Assembly: GCA_950295325.1 (NCBI GenBank)
Contig: OX485809.1
Span: 25,808,144 to 25,854,000 of the forward strand
Length of the DNA: 45,857 bases
From: Polytrichum commune
Taxonomy: Eukaryota > Streptophyta > Polytrichopsida > Polytrichales > Polytrichaceae
Reading direction: 5' to 3'
The position numbers and the translations under genes were made by a program. The notes beneath the pieces are model-generated. The model saw only the letters and a list, made by a program, of their open reading frames with translations, had not been told where the DNA came from and searched no databases. This document shows, piece by piece, positions 43,674-45,857 of this stretch; positions within the stretch are counted from its first letter, which is position 1, and each line of letters opens with the position of its first letter.

Positions 43674-45684
43674 AATGTCTAAGTTGTAACATCATTGCAT
43701 CTAGTTTATGTCATGATATTAACAAATTTTGGTTGAGTGTCAAAATCTTGAAACCCAATGAACCCATTGCAATGAAATTTATTGCATTTACATCTCTTAG
43801 ACTACTGAGAACATCTTCTTACAGAGATCCTAAGCAATTATATTTTATGCCATATTAAGTTAATAAATCATTTTGCCTAAATTGTAACCTATCAGTCACA
43901 ACATGCTACTCTAAAAGCATTTATCCAACTGGACTTGTTATTTTATTGCAATGGAGTAGAATATTTTTATATGTCATAGAAAAAGAAATAAAAGAGATAT
44001 TAAAAACAAAAAATAGTAGAATGACGTAAACACAACAAATGAAAAAATAAAAAATAATCAAATAATCAAATTCGGTTTTTTACTGTAAAATAGGTCTCAA
44101 ATATTGGCATGCAAATCTTATTCCAACTACCCAAACCATGAGTTCCTAAAAACCCCAAGCCAATTGCTAAACCTTGAGCCATTCACAAGACCCCAAGGAT
44201 ATTATACAATGTGTCTAAAAATGGATCCCATACTCTAACAAAATTCCTACCCTAAACCCCACTTAAATTCATTCAATATCTAATTTATCAATGACATTTT
44301 GATAAATAGAATATCCCAATCTTATACAAATTTTGTAACCCCTGTCATACGTAATAATCCTTATGTGCACCCACATGCGATAATACAGTTAAATAAGCCC
44401 CCCTCCCCCAAGGGTTTGACTTCTAATAACCTTAAATGCATCTCAACTCCAATATTGAAACTTGAAAAATAATGCTCCCATCTTCATACATCACAATTGC
44501 TAATCCAAGGAGACAATGCTCCAAGCTCCATGTGATCCATGGGCCAAAATTGTTTGGAGAGTCAAAAGTGTCCACAATAGGACCCTGGGTACATACCTCC
44601 TGTATTATATGCAAGGGGCATCGGCATTAAAACGGCCTAGAGGACGACTTTTGTAAAAATTATATCAAAATTATCATACAAAAATAAAAGGACCAAGAAG
44701 TTGGGTGAAGACCAAATTAAATAAACTGAGATGTAGAAAAATGTGGGTTGCATTATTTTAAAAAAACTCCACAATGTATACAAAGAATTAAAACACTTAT
44801 TTTTAAAAAATCTTGTAGAGCGTCTAATTTTGAAAGACCCACACAAGTAGTTGCCTCCAATTTAAACTAGAAGTCATTGGCAATATTTTATTTATAAAAA
44901 TAAAATCTTAAAGTTTTATTAAAAAGCCCAAAAAGTTGAGTAGTTGGCCTATGCTACCTTTATTTTTAAAAACTCATATAATTAGGTTTTTAATGCAATT
45001 ATATACTTCAAGGAACATTCATTTCCTATATATAATTACATTTATGGATTCCTTGTTAGAATGGCTACAAGAGTTTCCTACATGAAAACAAATTGTATCA
45101 TTCGAGATTGAAATAAAATGCATTATAGGTGATTATAATCACGACCATATCATACAGGAGTTGCATACCATGGAATTATAGGACCATGTACCAAGTTAGG
45201 GGACAATGAACCTCAAAGGCTGCTAGGCACTAGGTTGGAATCATGACATGCATAAATGCAAATACTCAAATACACAATATACTATATAAATTTTTTTATC
45301 ATATAAAGTAATGAAATAGTTACCCAAAAATGGTGGTATTCCACAAATTATAGTGCCTTCACTGGACCGTCACTGCCGATTTCAACACTGAACCTCGACT
45401 TCGATCCCTATGCAAACGAATACATTGCCATCTGTAAACTTAATGAAGTGACATAAAAATTCGATGGACCTGTAATGTGCCTAAACAATCAATAATTTCC
45501 TTCATAACTCCAACGCTCAGCCTTGGATCACGTGCCCTGAGAATTCCAACAAGTCTGAACACAAAGTCGAACTTGACCACTCGATCCAAAACTATATACG
45601 TGGTGCTTCTTATATACAAAACAGCGTATTGAAAACCTTGATGGAGCCACGTCCTATTTCAGGAGTATTATACTGACATGAACA
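43674..45684. other. AT-rich intergenic DNA; gene-like composition from about 45350
   Basis: No gene or repeat end is recognised from 43674 to about 45350. From there the DNA becomes more balanced in composition, consistent with the 3' flank or UTR of the minus-strand exon that follows. Confidence 0.4.
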
Positions 45685-45830
45685 TCAAATGTTGTCTCCT
45701 GCTGTCGCATTTCGGTCGAAGCGTGTCAAGATGTTGGTGATTTGCCGGATTGTCAAGTTGGCAGAGTTCTTCCATGTGACCTCCAAACGATCCGATCGAT
45801 CCCGAACGTGCTCGACAGTTGCGTTTCCAT
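45685..45830 (-). CDS. proposed terminal exon of a second gene, cut by the window edge
   Basis: Read on the minus strand, an acceptor GTGTTACAG (CAG at 45833-45831) opens a 146-nt exon that ends in TGA at 45687-45685. In the phase that needs one base from the previous exon it encodes 47 residues beginning GNATVEHVRDRSDRLEVTW and including NLTIRQITNILTRFDRNA. Its acceptor phase, length (146 against 137 nt) and pattern parallel exon 5 of the gene at 29487-31060, where VER...NNIIHVQGYPENFDADDVLRVFQRYD occupies the same place. Earlier exons would lie beyond 45857. I recognise no family. A chance exon is possible, but the parallel with exon 5 argues against it. Confidence 0.45.
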
Positions 45831-45857
45831 CTGTAACACCAACACCAAGTGAAGCCA

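Noticed and set aside
1-45857. CRISPR arrays, bacterial operons, tRNA or rRNA genes
   Set aside because: No regular direct-repeat and spacer array, ribosome-binding-site-led gene string, tRNA cloverleaf or conserved rRNA block was seen on reading the sequence. A tRNA scan could still find a degenerate case.

Overview
The window looks like transposon-rich nuclear DNA of a land plant, probably from a large, gene-poor genome. Four observations support this: a plant-type Ty1/copia pol relic, many miniature hAT-type and PIF/Harbinger-type elements with intact target-site duplications, solo LTRs, and a small host gene with GT-AG introns and a 5'UTR intron. I cannot name the species. There is no bacterial-style gene organisation, and nearly all open reading frames are short chance frames.

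Layout. 1-10.4 kb: AT-rich DNA with a miniature PIF-like element (1.04 kb), two hAT-type MITEs (1.3 and 6.2 kb), another TIR element (7.2 kb), a tandem duplication (8.4 kb) and dispersed repeats. 10.4-13.8 kb: a GC-richer block that resolves into one solo LTR inserted inside another of the same family, each with its own 5-bp duplication. 14.4-15.3 kb: a PIF-like MITE split by a poly-G-ended hAT-type MITE. 17.3-18.0 kb: a 328-bp tandem duplication. 20.3-22.1 kb: a third solo LTR, split by a MITE. 25-27.4 kb: a possible exon relic, two further TIR elements and a damaged PIF-like element.

27.4-31.1 kb is the only convincing host-gene neighbourhood. It holds a TATA-like box, a non-coding first exon, and four coding exons giving a predicted acidic protein of about 98 residues of unknown family. 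An 83-bp tandem duplication copies the end of the start-codon exon together with its splice donor. At the extreme right edge (45.69-45.83 kb, minus strand) lies what looks like the last exon of a second gene. Its intron phase, length and residue pattern resemble the last exon of the first gene, so the two may be paralogues.

31.6-37.1 kb: another PIF-like MITE, a decayed hAT-type MITE, an intact hAT-type MITE abutting a copia pol pseudogene (integrase start joined directly to reverse transcriptase and RNase H, with two stops and a frameshift), and a fragment resembling a Ulp1/C48 protease. 37.3-41.2 kb: two blocks dense in the word GTAACCAT. 42.1-43.7 kb: an intact PIF-like MITE and two more TIR elements. 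The rest is AT-rich DNA in which I see no genes.

Most of the window therefore records repeated, nested insertion of non-autonomous elements. No transposase gene able to mobilise the MITEs is visible here.
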